Source: Heyndrickxia coagulans 36D1
GTDB lineage: Bacteria > Bacillota > Bacilli > Bacillales > Bacillaceae_C
Assembly: GCF_000169195.2 (NCBI RefSeq)
Contig: NC_016023.1
Span: 2,728,001 to 2,792,000 of the forward strand
Reading direction: 5' to 3'
Length of the DNA stretch: 64,000 nt
The notes beneath the pieces were generated by a model. That model searched no databases and was not told the origin of the DNA. It saw only the letters and a list, made by a program, of their open reading frames with translations. Shown in pieces: positions 1 through 9,924 of the stretch. Each line of letters begins with the position of its first letter. The stretch's first letter is position 1. The position numbers and the translations under genes were made by a program.

Positions 1-1
1 A

Positions 2-694
2 TTGATGAGCTATTTTATCGGCAAGTTTACAGAAGATACCAGTGCGTTTTCAATTTTGGACCCTGCGGTGGGCACCGGCAATTTGCTTGCGACCATTTTG
101 AACCAGCTCAGTGGGAAAAACATCACCGCTTACGGCGTGGATATCGATGATGTGCTGATCCGGCTCGCATACACGGGGGCAAACCTTCTGCACCATGAAA
201 TCGAACTGTTTACGCAGGATGCCCTGTCCCAATTGTTCATTGACCCTGTCGATGTTGTTGTTTGCGATTTGCCAGTCGGGTACTATCCGAATGATGCGGG
301 CGCCGCGGATTACAAGCTGAAGGCAGATGAAGGGCATTCGTACGCCCATCATTTGTTTATCGAGCAAAGCCTGAGAGCGGCGCGCCCGGGCGGATTTTTG
401 TTTTTTCTCATCCCAAACGGATTATTTGAAACAAAAGAAGCTCCGAAACTTCGCCAGTTTTTAAAAGAAGAAGCGGATATCCAGGCGATTTTGCAATTGC
501 CGATGACCATCTTCAAAAACGAACAGGCTGCCAAAAGCATTTTTGTCATCCGCAAGAAAGCGGAAGGCGTAAAAGCACCGGAACAAGTGCTGCTGGCGTC
601 GCTCCCGTCCCTGTCTAACGAGGGGGCGCTAAGGCAGCTGATGGCAAAGATTGACGCCTGGTGCAAAGAAAATATCCAAAGCGGCAAAATTTGA
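2..694 (+). CDS. ytxK: Class I SAM-dependent DNA methyltransferase-like protein YtxK, 5' truncated
   Basis: The gene enters the window already open, so the true N-terminus is missing; 230 residues are visible, against about 330 in B. subtilis YtxK. Near residue 20 is the SAM-binding motif DPAVGTGN. Near residue 88 is DLPVGYYP, in the place of the NPPY catalytic motif of N6-adenine methylases. These are the marks of the N6_Mtase fold. No restriction or specificity subunit is nearby, so an orphan methyltransferase is likely and its substrate is not shown by the sequence. It sits directly upstream of ackA, as in B. subtilis, but a strong terminator separates the two. Family call is sure; biochemical activity is inferred. 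Confidence 0.85.
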   Translation: MMSYFIGKFTEDTSAFSILDPAVGTGNLLATILNQLSGKNITAYGVDIDDVLIRLAYTGANLLHHEIELFTQDALSQLFIDPVDVVVCDLPVGYYPNDAGAADYKLKADEGHSYAHHLFIEQSLRAARPGGFLFFLIPNGLFETKEAPKLRQFLKEEADIQAILQLPMTIFKNEQAAKSIFVIRKKAEGVKAPEQVLLASLPSLSNEGALRQLMAKIDAWCKENIQSGKI

Positions 695-705
695 CGAATT
701 GGGAA

Positions 706-760
706 AAATGGGGGCTGGAAAGCAGGAAATTGCGTTCCGGCCCCCATTTGTTTGTTTTTT
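706..760 (+). terminator. Rho-independent terminator after ytxK
   Basis: A 15-bp stem (706-720 with 735-749; one G-U pair) is followed by a T-rich tail at 748-761. It separates ytxK from ackA. Confidence 0.85.
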
Positions 761-903
761 TATGGTATCATTTTATATGTTCCCGGGAGACGGAACCAAA
801 AACCGGTTGAAAAAAGTCGGATAGAATGGCAAAATGAGAAAATGAGATCACTATTTTAAAAAAATAAAAGGGTTCATTTGATTTTGCGAAGGGAAGACGA
901 GCA

Positions 904-2094
904 ATGGCAAAAATTATGGCAATTAATGCGGGGAGCTCCTCCTTAAAATTTCAATTATTTGAGATGCCGAATGAAAGCGTTATAACGAAAGGCCTGATTG
1001 AACGGATCGGGTTAAACGATGCCTTGTTTTCCATTACGGTAAACGGGGACAGGGTGAAGGAAATTACCGATATTCCGAACCATGAAATTGCTGTACAGTT
1101 TTTATTAAAAAAATTAACGGAAACCGGCATTATCCGGTCTTTGGATGAAATAGAAGGCGTGGGCCACCGGGTTGTGCACGGCGGCGAAATTTTCAATGAT
1201 TCTGCTGTCGTCAATGACCAGGTGCTCGCGCAAATTGAAGATTTGGCGGAACTCGCGCCGCTTCATAACCGGGCGAACGCAACGGGGATCCGGGCGTTCC
1301 GTGCCGTGCTGCCGGATGTGGTTCAAGTGGCCGTGTTTGATACCGCTTTCCACCAAACGATGCCGGAAAGTGCTTTCTTATACAGCCTCCCCTATGCATA
1401 CTACGAAAAATACCGGATCCGCAAATACGGGTTTCATGGCACTTCCCATAAATATGTGGCGATGCGTGCCGCTGAGCTGCTCGGCAGGCCAATTGAACAG
1501 CTGCGCCTGATTTCATGCCATTTGGGCAACGGGGCAAGCATTGCGGCGATCCAGGGCGGCCGGTCAATCGATACGTCCATGGGCTTTACGCCATTGGCCG
1601 GCGTGACGATGGGCACGCGCTCCGGCAATATCGACCCCGCACTGATCCCGTTTATTATGGAGAAGACAGGCAAAACGGCAGAAGAAGTGCTCGAAGTGTT
1701 AAACAAAGAATCCGGGCTTCTCGGCATTTCGGGCGTTTCCAGCGATTTGCGCGATATCCAGGTAGCGGCGGAACTCGAGCGGAACAAGCGGGCTGAACTG
1801 GCGCTTGACATTTTTGCAAGCCGCATCCATAAATACATCGGGTCGTATGCGGCGAAAATGGCCGGCGTCGATGCGATTATTTTCACGGCTGGCATCGGGG
1901 AAAACAGCGATGCCATCCGCGCAAGAATTTTAACGGGACTGGAATTTATGGGCATTTACTGGGACCCGACTTTGAACCAGATCCGCGGGACGGAAGCGTT
2001 TATCAATTATCCGCATTCCCCTGTAAAAGTACTCGTTATCCCGACAAACGAAGAGCTGATGATCGCACGCGATGTTGTCCGGCTCTCTTCATGA
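904..2094 (+). CDS. ackA: Acetate kinase
   Basis: Interconverts acetyl phosphate plus ADP and acetate plus ATP in the cytoplasm, the last step of overflow acetate production. The 396-residue length is normal for the family. Visible signatures of the ASKHA fold are NAGSSSLKF at residues 8-16, RVVHGGE near 90, [10 protein letters not shown] near 178, the adenosine-binding HLGNGAS near 207, [13 protein letters not shown] near 235 and FTAGIGENS near 325. The start is the ATG preceded by a purine-rich GAAGGGA. The gene has its own upstream spacer and ends without a clear terminator before an EcsC-like gene. In B. subtilis ackA is activated by CcpA from an upstream cre site; I could not find a convincing upstream cre here. 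Confidence 0.97.
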   Translation: MAKIMAINAGSSSLKFQLFEMPNESVITKGLIERIGLNDALFSITVNGDRVKEITDIPNHEIAVQFLLKKLTETGIIRSLDEIEGVGHRVVHGGEIFNDSAVVNDQVLAQIEDLAELAPLHNRANATGIRAFRAVLPDVVQVAVFDTAFHQTMPESAFLYSLPYAYYEKYRIRKYGFHGTSHKYVAMRAAELLGRPIEQLRLISCHLGNGASIAAIQGGRSIDTSMGFTPLAGVTMGTRSGNIDPALIPFIMEKTGKTAEEVLEVLNKESGLLGISGVSSDLRDIQVAAELERNKRAELALDIFASRIHKYIGSYAAKMAGVDAIIFTAGIGENSDAIRARILTGLEFMGIYWDPTLNQIRGTEAFINYPHSPVKVLVIPTNEELMIARDVVRLSS

Positions 2095-2251
2095 CCGCGG
2101 AATCTTAACGGCTGGCGCCGACAGTTTGCTTTCCTGCTGCCCGTGTCCGAATAAATTGTTTCAGGGTCACTTTGGCATGGCATAAACGAACAGCCGTCCA
2201 TGAACTTTATGATATAATGGCTGTAAAACAGCGTTAGGGAGCGGATTGAAA

Positions 2252-3082
2252 ATGGCGGAATGGACAGGCAGGGAAAAAATTGTACTGGATGAAATCAACG
2301 ACTGGGCGGAGAAGCTAAAAACGGCCGGAAAAGAAGGGGACGGGCGCAAGCAAAAACTGGATGCGCTCTTTGCCCATTTTCCGGATGAGGCGCTCGAAAA
2401 TATTCATGAAAAAATAGATGCTGTTTTGTTTCAAATCTGTTCATTTGCCGATGAAAATCTGCCTTACGGGCATGAAATCGAAAAAATACTTGCTGCGGGG
2501 CGGCTTTTTGACAGTTCTGTTGCAACGATTCCCGATATGAGGAAGCTTACCATCGACCAGGCAGGGTTTATTGCGGCGCGGCAGCAGGCAAAATACCGCC
2601 GTTTCTCACTCTTCGAAGGAGCATTGAGCGGGACGGGGAAAGCTGTTTTTGCCGCGGCGGATCCGTTTTTCCTGCTGGCTGTGAATCTCCGGGCGGTCCA
2701 GCTCACCGGTGCAGCTTACGGATTTGAAACAAAAACGCCCGGCGAACTCGTGGCGGCGCTGAAAATGGTGCTGATGGCCGCTGCCCCGGACATGGTGAAA
2801 TATGCGCTCTGGGAAGAATTGATGGATGAACTGGAAGCGCGCGAGACCGGCTTCTATGTGGGAAACGATAAGTTATTCCACCGGTATTTGTGGCCGGGGG
2901 CAATCGGGCATGCCGGCAAACTCGCTTTTCTGGCGCTGCTCCGGCCGAAAAAGCGGGGAGAAAACAGCTGGGCCGGGATGGCCATCGGGGCTCTTACAAA
3001 CTACTATTTTTCTAAAAGGGTTTGTGAAATTGCGGAGAAATATTATCAATACCGGTTTTTAACAGAAAAAAGCGGCCGTTAA
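2252..3082 (+). CDS. EcsC-family protein
   Basis: A protein of about 276 residues resembling the C-terminal domain of the EcsC family: a Gly/Ala-rich amphipathic central stretch (FLLAVNLRAVQLTGAAYGF, residues 147-165) followed by helical segments. The function of EcsC proteins is not well defined; EcsC belongs to the Ecs ABC transporter locus in Bacillus, but no ABC partner is present here. An alternative TTG start lies at 2246; the AGGGAG at 2236-2241 could serve either. An extended -10 TGATATAAT at 2210-2218 suggests a promoter of its own. It ends in a bidirectional terminator shared with the convergent Usp gene. Confidence 0.7.
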   Translation: MAEWTGREKIVLDEINDWAEKLKTAGKEGDGRKQKLDALFAHFPDEALENIHEKIDAVLFQICSFADENLPYGHEIEKILAAGRLFDSSVATIPDMRKLTIDQAGFIAARQQAKYRRFSLFEGALSGTGKAVFAAADPFFLLAVNLRAVQLTGAAYGFETKTPGELVAALKMVLMAAAPDMVKYALWEELMDELEARETGFYVGNDKLFHRYLWPGAIGHAGKLAFLALLRPKKRGENSWAGMAIGALTNYYFSKRVCEIAEKYYQYRFLTEKSGR

Positions 3083-3110
3083 AAAACCAGCCCGTAAAAG
3101 GCTGGTTTTT
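3081..3110. terminator. Bidirectional terminator between EcsC-like and Usp genes
   Basis: AAAAACCAGCC and GGCTGGTTTTT flank a 7-nt loop, with A and T runs on opposite sides, so the hairpin can end transcription from both convergent genes. Confidence 0.85.
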
Positions 3111-3112
3111 GC

Positions 3113-3577
3113 TTAATTTTCCCCTTTGCCTTCTTCTTCCTTAGGCGTTCTCACGACAAGCACATCGCAGGGGGAAGTGCGGACAATATGTTCGGAAACG
3201 CTTCCGATCAGGAGCCTTTCCACCGCGTTTAAACCGGTTGCGCCGCACACAATTAAATCCGCATGCACTTTCGGCGCGACATTTTTTGTGATTTGAAGTT
3301 TTGGAGAGCCGAGCTGGATGATCGTCTGGACTTTGATCCCTTTTTCTGCGGCGCGGTCTTTATAATTGCTTAACAGTTCATCCCCAAATTTTTCGTTTTG
3401 CTCATAGAGCGTTGAATCAATCGGGGTCAAAGTGGCGAGTGCTCGGTTATCGACCACATGGACAACCGATAATTCGGCCCCATTCCGTTTGGCGATTTCA
3501 ACCGCTTTCGTAAAAGCCCAGTCGGCTTCTTTGGAGCCATCTACCGCTACTAAAATATTCCGGTATTGTGTGCCCAT
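3113..3577 (-). CDS. Universal stress protein (UspA family)
   Basis: A 154-residue single-domain Usp protein. The N-terminal ILVAVDGSKEAD (residues 8-19) supplies the conserved Asp. The C-terminal GATGLNAVERLLIGSVSE (near 119-136) matches the G-2X-G-9X-G(S/T) ATP-binding signature, so an ATP-binding Usp is predicted. Such proteins accumulate under stress or growth arrest; their molecular targets are usually unknown. A strong ribosome binding site (AAAGGAGA on the minus strand, 3587-3594) supports the start. The gene is monocistronic and convergent with the EcsC-like gene. The C-terminus is unusually acidic and lysine-rich (KEEEGKGEN). Confidence 0.9.
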   Translation of the reverse strand: MGTQYRNILVAVDGSKEADWAFTKAVEIAKRNGAELSVVHVVDNRALATLTPIDSTLYEQNEKFGDELLSNYKDRAAEKGIKVQTIIQLGSPKLQITKNVAPKVHADLIVCGATGLNAVERLLIGSVSEHIVRTSPCDVLVVRTPKEEEGKGEN

Positions 3578-3883
3578 CTTCTTTCATCTCCTTTATAAAC
3601 TGCCTGCCTTTCATGTCTATTTTACTAGAATTTTCCGGGTTTGTGTGCGAAAAATGAAAAAACCTGGCGATCTATTTTTTAATCAAAAAGGGCGGAAGCC
3701 AGGAAAAATAAAAACGCTATCCCGTTCCCGGGCGCGAATAAGAAATTTGCAAAAAAAGCATAGGAAAAAGAGGGAATTTTTGCTACACTAAAGATGTTTA
3801 AGAAAGTTTTCAACCGTTTGATATGTTTTCTTACAATAATAAGAAAACGGATTGCAAAACACGAACAAGAGGAGGAACTTTCT
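3578..3883 (+). other. Divergent intergenic region between Usp gene and ald
   Basis: About 300 bp with no supportable gene. An in-frame extension of ald reaches back to 3794, but the strong GAGGAGG at 3869-3875 points to the ATG at 3884. A possible extended -10 (TGCTACACT, 3781-3789) has no good -35 partner, so the ald promoter remains unassigned. Confidence 0.5.
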
Positions 3884-4999
3884 ATGCGAATTGGCGTACC
3901 AAAAGAAATTAAAAACAATGAAAGCCGTGTGGCCATGACCCCGGCCGGCGTTGTGACCCTGACCAAAGCGGGGCATGAAGTTTTTATTGAAAAGAATGCG
4001 GGCCTTGCATCGGGGTTTAGTGATGAAGAATATGTAAAAGCCGGTGCCCGGATCGTTGAGACCGCTCGTGAGGCGTGGTCTTTTGAAATGGTTATGAAAG
4101 TGAAGGAGCCGATCGAAAGCGAGTACCGCTATTTCCGTGAAGGCATGATTTTATTTACATATTTGCATCTTGCTGCAGCACCAAAGCTTACGGAAGAACT
4201 GCTGAAAAAGAAAGTGACCGGCATTGCTTATGAAACCGTGCAGCTTGCCAACCGTTCGCTGCCGCTTCTGACGCCGATGAGCGAGGTGGCGGGCAGAATG
4301 GCGCCGCAGATTGGCGCACAGTTTCTTGAAAAAAATAACGGTGGAAAAGGGATCCTGCTTTCCGGCGTACCGGGCGTCAAAAGAGGCAAGATTACGATTA
4401 TCGGCGGCGGGGTTGCCGGAACGAATGCGGCAAAAGTCGCGATCGGCCTTGGGGCGGATGTGACCGTTGTCGAATTGAATCCGGATCGCTTGCGCCAGCT
4501 TGATGACATTTTCGGCAGCAAAATTACAACCTTGATGTCGAATCCATACAATATTGCGGAAGCAGTGCGTGATGCGGACCTTGTCATCGGATCCGTTCTG
4601 ATCCCGGGTGCAAAAGCGCCAAAACTGGTAACGGAAGAGATGATCAAAGCGATGCAGCCGGGCTCTGTTGTCGTGGATATTGCGATTGACCAGGGTGGCA
4701 GTTTTGAAACGACAGACCGTGCCACGACACATGATGATCCGGTTTATATCAAGCATGATGTCGTCCATTATGCAGTCGCAAATATTCCGGGCGCGGTTGC
4801 CCGCACATCGACGATTGCCCTTACCAATGTGACGGTGCCGTACGCGGTGCAAATTGCCAATAAGGGGTATGAGAAAGCGGTTTTGGAAAATGAAGCGCTG
4901 TTAAAAGGGGTCAATACGCTGAACGGGCATGTGACGTATAAAGCGGTGGCCGATTCGATCGGGCTCTCCTATACCGATGTGAAAACGCTTTTAAAATAA
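3884..4999 (+). CDS. ald: Alanine dehydrogenase
   Basis: Catalyses NAD-dependent oxidative deamination of L-alanine to pyruvate and ammonium. In Bacillus it supports growth on alanine and sporulation. The 371 residues begin [13 protein letters not shown], the family N-terminus. Expected catalytic residues are visible: Lys in KVKEP near residue 75 and His in YLHLAAAP near 96. The Rossmann glycine motif [11 protein letters not shown] is near 175. The ATG at 3884 was chosen over an in-frame codon at 3794 because GAGGAGG lies 8 bases before it and homologues start there. It ends at a strong bidirectional terminator facing the peptidase gene. Confidence 0.96.
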   Translation: MRIGVPKEIKNNESRVAMTPAGVVTLTKAGHEVFIEKNAGLASGFSDEEYVKAGARIVETAREAWSFEMVMKVKEPIESEYRYFREGMILFTYLHLAAAPKLTEELLKKKVTGIAYETVQLANRSLPLLTPMSEVAGRMAPQIGAQFLEKNNGGKGILLSGVPGVKRGKITIIGGGVAGTNAAKVAIGLGADVTVVELNPDRLRQLDDIFGSKITTLMSNPYNIAEAVRDADLVIGSVLIPGAKAPKLVTEEMIKAMQPGSVVVDIAIDQGGSFETTDRATTHDDPVYIKHDVVHYAVANIPGAVARTSTIALTNVTVPYAVQIANKGYEKAVLENEALLKGVNTLNGHVTYKAVADSIGLSYTDVKTLLK

Positions 5000-5033
5000 G
5001 CTTTCAAAAGCCGGCTGCAAGAATTGCCGGAAC

Positions 5034-5080
5034 AAAAAAAGAAGCACAAGCAGCATGAAAGCCGCTTGTGCTTCTTTTTT
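5034..5080. terminator. Bidirectional terminator between ald and the M24 peptidase gene
   Basis: A 17-bp perfect stem, AAAAAAGAAGCACAAGC paired with its complement at 5064-5080, with a 12-nt loop and A/T runs at both ends. It overlaps the stop codon of the convergent peptidase gene. Confidence 0.92.
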
Positions 5081-6173
5081 AAACATACTGCAAGGCTTTC
5101 GGGTACTTTGTCAGCACTTCGGCACCCGTTTTTGTAATGCAGACGTCATCTTCAATCCGGACGCCGGCAACCCCTGGCACGTATATCCCCGGTTCGATCG
5201 TGAAGACCATCCCTTCTTCAAGCACCAGCTCATTCGTATGGGTGACAGAAGGATATTCGTGGATGCTGATCCCGAGGCCGTGGCCGAGCCGGTGTGTAAA
5301 ATATTCGCCGTATCCCGCGTCTTCAATGATGCGGCGTGCAATCAAGTCGAGCTCTTTTGCCTTTACCCCCGGTTTTGCTGCCGCAACGGCCGCTTCTTCC
5401 GCTTTTAATACCGTTTCGTAAATCCGGGTTTGCTCTTCGTTAAGCCCCCCGAATGCGACCGTCCTTGTAATATCGGAACAGTAGCCTTGATGCACAACGC
5501 CAAGGTCAAACAGGACAAAATTCCCTTTTTCGATCTTGTCAAGGCCGGGGACGCCGTGCGGGGAAGCCGCCTTCGCACCTGAGAGGACGGTGGTGGCGAA
5601 GCTCATTTCTGAAATCCCTTTTTCTTTCATTGCAAATTCAATGGCTGCCACGATTTCAAGTTCGGTTTTCCCTTCCTTAATTTCGCGGATGCCCGTTTCA
5701 ACGGCCAGGTCGGCAAAAGCAGCCGCTTCCCTTAAAATCTTCCGTTCATGCTCATCTTTAATAAGGCGCATCATGCGCAGTTTTTCTTCAGCAGCGGTAA
5801 AGCGGGCGCCGCCAAACCGTTCTTTCAGCGCTTCGAACCGTTCCACGTTCAAATGCTCTTTTTCAATCGCTAACGTATGGACATCCCCGATTCGCCCGCG
5901 TATTTCTTCCGCAACCAAATCCCACGGGTTATCCGTATCCTGGACGCCGAGAATGTCATATTCCCAGCCAGCTTTTTTCGCGTCATATGCCTCCATTGCC
6001 GGGCAGACGAGAAACGGCTCTTTTTCTTGGAATACACAAATGCCGAGCAGCCTTTCGTGCGGGTCGCTGCGGTAACCGCTCAAATAAAAGACATTGTCGG
6101 GCGATGTAATAAAAGCAGCATCGGTCTTTTCCGCTTTCAGCCACGCCGCCACACTTGCTAAACGCTTATTCAT
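5079..6173 (-). CDS. Xaa-Pro aminopeptidase/dipeptidase, M24B family
   Basis: A 364-residue cytoplasmic metallopeptidase predicted to cleave Xaa-Pro bonds. The N-terminal creatinase-like domain (about 1-130) is followed by a pita-bread catalytic domain. Metal ligands are visible: Asp in FDLGVVHQGYCSDITRT (two Asp), His in HRLGHGLGISIHEYP, Glu in TIEPGIYVPG and Glu in GVRIEDDV. The start is the ATG at 6173, because AAGGAG on the minus strand lies 9 bases upstream; an ATG 9 bases earlier overlaps that site. The sequence cannot separate PapA/PapB-type aminopeptidase from PepQ-type dipeptidase. Confidence 0.9.
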   Translation of the reverse strand: MNKRLASVAAWLKAEKTDAAFITSPDNVFYLSGYRSDPHERLLGICVFQEKEPFLVCPAMEAYDAKKAGWEYDILGVQDTDNPWDLVAEEIRGRIGDVHTLAIEKEHLNVERFEALKERFGGARFTAAEEKLRMMRLIKDEHERKILREAAAFADLAVETGIREIKEGKTELEIVAAIEFAMKEKGISEMSFATTVLSGAKAASPHGVPGLDKIEKGNFVLFDLGVVHQGYCSDITRTVAFGGLNEEQTRIYETVLKAEEAAVAAAKPGVKAKELDLIARRIIEDAGYGEYFTHRLGHGLGISIHEYPSVTHTNELVLEEGMVFTIEPGIYVPGVAGVRIEDDVCITKTGAEVLTKYPKALQYV

Positions 6174-6326
6174 TCCATTCATCTCCTTATCAGACGTTAC
6201 TAGCATAGCAAAAAACAAGTTAAGATGCTACAGGTGAAGCGCGAGGCAGGATTACGGGGCAAAGAAATAATATAATGAAAGTGGCCCCTAAAAGCCGTAC
6301 AAATTTTTAAAAGGAGTGATATGTTG

Positions 6327-7010
6327 ATGAAAGTTTCTTTTCACGGCCATTCGATTGTAAAAGTGGAAACGGAGGGCAAAACGATACTCTTTGATCCATT
6401 TATTACCGGCAACAGCCAGACAGACCTGAAAGTGGAGGAAGAAAGCCCGGATGTGATTATTCTCACACATGGGCACGGCGATCATATCGGGGATACAGAA
6501 ACGCTTGCCCGCAAAAAGAATGCGCTTATTATTGCCAATAATGAAATCGCAAATTACTTTGCCTGGAAAGGGTTGAATACGCATCCGCTCCATATCGGTG
6601 GCTCGTACCAGTTTGATTTCGGGAAAGTGAAGCTTACCCAGGCGTTCCACGGCTCGGCGGTTGTGGATGACGAAAAGAAAGAAATCGTTTATCTCGGGAT
6701 GCCGACGGGCGTTTTGCTGATGGCGGAAGGGAAAACGATCTACCACGCCGGTGATACCGGGCTGTTCTCGGATATGAAATTAATCGGCGAACGCCATCCG
6801 ATTGATCTTGCATTTCTTCCGATCGGCGACAACTTCACGATGGGACCGGAAGACGCAGCAGTGGCGGCAACATTTTTGCAGGCGAAAACGGTCGTGCCGA
6901 TCCATTACAATACGTTCCCGCTCATTCAGCAGGATCCGCAGAAATTTATCGATTTGCTCGACGGCGTAAACGGTAAAATTATGAAAGCCGGAGATGCGAT
7001 CGAATTGTAA
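6327..7010 (+). CDS. ytkL: UPF0173 metal-dependent hydrolase YtkL
   Basis: A 227-residue metallo-beta-lactamase-fold protein. The HxHxDH metal motif is present as [12 protein letters not shown] near residue 50. Further expected ligands appear in [14 protein letters not shown] and the C-terminal VPIHYNTFP. The substrate of this conserved Firmicute family is not known. Three candidate start codons (6321 ATG, 6324 TTG, 6327 ATG) follow AAGGAG at 6311-6316; I chose 6327 because homologues begin MKVxxHGHS and the spacing is good. It lies alone, divergent from the M24 peptidase gene. Confidence 0.88.
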   Translation: MKVSFHGHSIVKVETEGKTILFDPFITGNSQTDLKVEEESPDVIILTHGHGDHIGDTETLARKKNALIIANNEIANYFAWKGLNTHPLHIGGSYQFDFGKVKLTQAFHGSAVVDDEKKEIVYLGMPTGVLLMAEGKTIYHAGDTGLFSDMKLIGERHPIDLAFLPIGDNFTMGPEDAAVAATFLQAKTVVPIHYNTFPLIQQDPQKFIDLLDGVNGKIMKAGDAIEL

Positions 7011-7118
7011 TAGACGCGCAAGATTGGCAAATACAGGGGTTCGCTTGCAGCCGGCATGTGCTGAAAAAGTGCCGGCCGCACTTCCCCTTTTCCATGATGG
7101 AAAGATAAAGGTGCCTGA

Positions 7119-7148
7119 TTGCCCTTTCCCCCTTTTTCCATCTATAAT
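7119..7148 (+). promoter_or_regulatory. Sigma-A-type promoter for ytoI
   Basis: TTGCCC at 7119-7124, an 18-bp spacer and a perfect TATAAT at 7143-7148, about 65 bp before the ytoI start codon. Confidence 0.65.
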
Positions 7149-7214
7149 AGAATTATACAGATGACTCCATACATATTCCTTGAAAGCGGATAAAAACGGA
7201 AAGAAGGTGAAAAA

Positions 7215-8531
7215 ATGGCGACAAAGCACGAACAGATTTTACAATATATCAATGAGCTGCCGGTCGGGGAAAAAATATCCGTCCGCCAGATTGCAAAAGC
7301 GCTGAATGTCAGTGAAGGGACCGCCTACCGCGCCATTAAAGATGCTGAAATAAAAGGGTATGTCAGCACGATTGAACGGGTCGGCACTATCCGGATTGAG
7401 CAGAAGAAAAAAGAGAACATTGAAAAGCTGACCTTTTCGGAAGTCGTCAATATTATCGACGGCCAGGTGCTGGGCGGAAAATCCGGCTTGCATAAAACGC
7501 TTACAAAATTCGTAATCGGCGCCATGGAGCTTGAGGCGATGTCGAAGTATACGGATCCGGGGAGCCTGCTCATTGTCGGAAACCGCACGGACGCGCATGA
7601 ACTGGCGTTAAGGTCAGGAGCTGCCGTTTTGATCACCGGCGGATTTGATACGAAAGATTATGTAAAAAAAATTGCGGATGAAAAATCGCTGCCGATCATC
7701 TCGACGAGCTACGACACGTTTACCGTTGCGACGATGATTAATCGTGCTGTCTATGACCAGCTGATCAAAAAAGAAATTATTCTCGTTGAAGATATTTTAA
7801 CACCGATTGAAAAAACGGCTTATTTGAATACAACGGACACGGTTCAGGACTGGTACCGCAAAAAACGGGAAACAGGCCACTCGCGCTTTCCTGTTGTCGA
7901 CCGCAATTTAAAGGTGGCGGGTATTATTACCTCAAAAGACGTGATGGAAACCGACACGCACTTAAGCATCGAGAAAGTGATGACGAAAAATCCGATTACG
8001 GTCAGCGAAAAAACAAGCGTTACATCTGTTGCCCATATGATGGTCTGGGAAGGGATCGAAATCTTGCCGGTGACCGACGATTTTAACCGGCTGAGGGGGA
8101 TTGTCAGCCGCCAGGACGTCTTAAAGGAGCTGCAAATGACACAGCGCCAGCCGCAAGTCGGGGAAACGATCGACAATATCGTCACGACCCAGCTTGATGC
8201 ATCATCGGCCAAAACGGAAGACCCGGATGATTACCAGTTTGAAGTGACGCCGCAAATGACCAACCCTTTAGGGACGATTTCATATGGTGTATTCACGACA
8301 CTCGTACACGAAACGACCAACCGCTTTTTGCGCTCCAGAAAAAAAGGCGAAATGATCATCGAAAGCTTAACGGTCTATTTTATCAAACCGGTCCAGCTCG
8401 AAAGCATGATCCGGATTGTACCGAAAATTCTCGATTCCGGCCGGAAATTTGCCAAAATTGATGTCGAAGTCTTCAACCAAGGCAGCCTTGTCGGTAAAGC
8501 CCTGCTGATGTGCCAACTGATTGAAAGATAA
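7215..8531 (+). CDS. ytoI: CBS/DRTGG/hotdog-domain regulatory protein YtoI
   Basis: 438 residues in four modules: an N-terminal helix-turn-helix (about 1-65; SVRQIAKALNVSEGTAYRAI), a DRTGG domain (about 70-180), a pair of CBS domains (about 190-310; FPVVDRNLKVAGIITSKDV and a second copy ending GIVSRQDV), and a C-terminal hotdog thioesterase-like domain (about 335-438). CBS pairs usually bind adenosine nucleotides and DRTGG domains accompany them, so a ligand-sensing regulator is likely, but no target is known. RBS AAGAAGGTG precedes the ATG. It is convergent with ytpI, with only 20 bp between the stops. Confidence 0.9.
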   Translation: MATKHEQILQYINELPVGEKISVRQIAKALNVSEGTAYRAIKDAEIKGYVSTIERVGTIRIEQKKKENIEKLTFSEVVNIIDGQVLGGKSGLHKTLTKFVIGAMELEAMSKYTDPGSLLIVGNRTDAHELALRSGAAVLITGGFDTKDYVKKIADEKSLPIISTSYDTFTVATMINRAVYDQLIKKEIILVEDILTPIEKTAYLNTTDTVQDWYRKKRETGHSRFPVVDRNLKVAGIITSKDVMETDTHLSIEKVMTKNPITVSEKTSVTSVAHMMVWEGIEILPVTDDFNRLRGIVSRQDVLKELQMTQRQPQVGETIDNIVTTQLDASSAKTEDPDDYQFEVTPQMTNPLGTISYGVFTTLVHETTNRFLRSRKKGEMIIESLTVYFIKPVQLESMIRIVPKILDSGRKFAKIDVEVFNQGSLVGKALLMCQLIER

Positions 8532-8551
8532 CGGTACGTGCCCACTCCTTT

Positions 8552-8860
8552 TTACAGTGTGCGCCGCGATTCGTTTCTTTCTTTCTGCATTTCGGGCCGG
8601 TAAAACTGCAGTCTTTTGAAACCACCTGCGATATTGAACAGCCCGAGCGCGATAAAAATGGCTGCGATGGCATAGGTGACGGCAGTGTGAAACAGAAACA
8701 ATTCATTCACGCCGAACAAAAAAATAAACGAACCGAGTGCCATATTGGCTTTGGCGGAAAACACCTTTTTTTCCATCTCCAACAGGCTGCGGATGTATTT
8801 TAGTTTAAAATATACATACGCGCAAAGGGATGCGAGAATCAAAACGGCAAGGATCGGCAT
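8552..8860 (-). CDS. ytpI: Small membrane protein YtpI
   Basis: A 102-residue predicted membrane protein. Three hydrophobic segments are visible: MPILAVLILASLCAYVYF at the N-terminus, MALGSFIFLFGVNELFLF and VTYAIAAIFIALGLFNIAGG, followed by a basic/acidic C-terminal tail. The start is the ATG at 8860, preceded by GAGGTG; the longer frame upstream lacks a ribosome binding site. Size and position beside nrnA match B. subtilis ytpI. Function unknown. Confidence 0.82.
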   Translation of the reverse strand: MPILAVLILASLCAYVYFKLKYIRSLLEMEKKVFSAKANMALGSFIFLFGVNELFLFHTAVTYAIAAIFIALGLFNIAGGFKRLQFYRPEMQKERNESRRTL

Positions 8861-8943
8861 CGTGCACCTCCAAATCGGGTTGTCCGTATTTTCTTCTATT
8901 TTACAAAATGAAAAAAGAACTTGCCAGAGAAACGGGGAGTAAG

Positions 8944-9882
8944 ATGAAAACAAAAATTTTACAGACGATCAAGCTTTTTGACACGATCATCATCCACCGC
9001 CATGTCCGGCCTGATCCGGATGCATATGGATCGCAGGGGGGACTTGCGGAAATATTGAAGGCGTCTTTTCCGGGTAAAAACATTTATATCGTGGGCGATG
9101 ATGAACCGGACCTCGCCTACTTGAATAGGATGGACAGGATTTCCGATGAAACGTATCGCGGGGCGCTTGTCATTGTTTGTGATACCGCGAACCGCGAGCG
9201 GATCAGCGACCAGCGTTTCCATCTGGGGGAAAGGCTGATCAAAATCGACCATCACCCGAATCATGATGCTTACGGGGATTTGCAGTGGGTCGATGAAGAT
9301 GCGTCCTCTGTCAGCGAAATGATTTATGAGTTTTACTTATCGGGGAAAGAAGAAGGGCTCAGGATGACAGATGTTGCGGCAAGGCTGCTGTTTGCCGGCA
9401 TTGTCGGGGATACGGGCCGGTTTTTGTATCCGAGTGCGACGGAAAAAACATTTGACTATGCCGGAGAACTGATCCATTACCATTTTGACCGGACAGCGCT
9501 CTTTAACAAGATGTACGAGATTGAACCAAGTGTGGCCAGGCTGCAAGGGTATATCTACCAGAACCTGGACATTCTTGAGCACGGGGCGGCCATCGTCGTG
9601 CTGAAAAAAGAACTGATTGAAAAATTCGGCGTAACGGTGCGCGAAGCCTCCCAGCTTGTCACCACGCTCGGCGATATTAAAGGGCTTAAAGCCTGGTGCT
9701 TCTTTATCGAAGAAGAAGGCCAAATCCGCCTCCGTTTCCGCTCCAAAGGCCCTGCCATCAATGAGCTGGCCCGCAAATACGGCGGCGGCGGGCATCCGCT
9801 TGCGGCCGGGGCCACCGCGTATTCGTGGGAAACGGCAGAGGCGGTAAAAAAGGAATTAATCGCGCTCTGCAAGGAAGGGTAA
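8944..9882 (+). CDS. nrnA: Oligoribonuclease NrnA / pAp phosphatase
   Basis: A DHH-DHHA1 phosphoesterase of 312 residues that degrades 2-5-nt RNA and dephosphorylates 3'-phosphoadenosine 5'-phosphate in B. subtilis. Motifs in order: HRHVRPDPDAYGSQ (residues 19-32), CDTANRERI (near 79), the namesake DHH in KIDHHPNHDAYGD (near 102) and the DHHA1 glycine loop GGGGHPLAAG (near 280). The ATG at 8944 (GGGGAG upstream) gives the family length; the frame extends upstream without homology. It is divergent from ytpI. Confidence 0.95.
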   Translation: MKTKILQTIKLFDTIIIHRHVRPDPDAYGSQGGLAEILKASFPGKNIYIVGDDEPDLAYLNRMDRISDETYRGALVIVCDTANRERISDQRFHLGERLIKIDHHPNHDAYGDLQWVDEDASSVSEMIYEFYLSGKEEGLRMTDVAARLLFAGIVGDTGRFLYPSATEKTFDYAGELIHYHFDRTALFNKMYEIEPSVARLQGYIYQNLDILEHGAAIVVLKKELIEKFGVTVREASQLVTTLGDIKGLKAWCFFIEEEGQIRLRFRSKGPAINELARKYGGGGHPLAAGATAYSWETAEAVKKELIALCKEG

Positions 9883-9924
9883 AAAAAGAAGGCAGAACCG
9901 CCGGAAAAGCGGATTTGCCTTCTT

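Noticed and set aside
972-985. cre-like site inside ackA (TGAAAGCGTTATAA)
   Set aside because: One core position is wrong, and it lies 70 bp inside the coding region; ackA activation by CcpA uses upstream sites.
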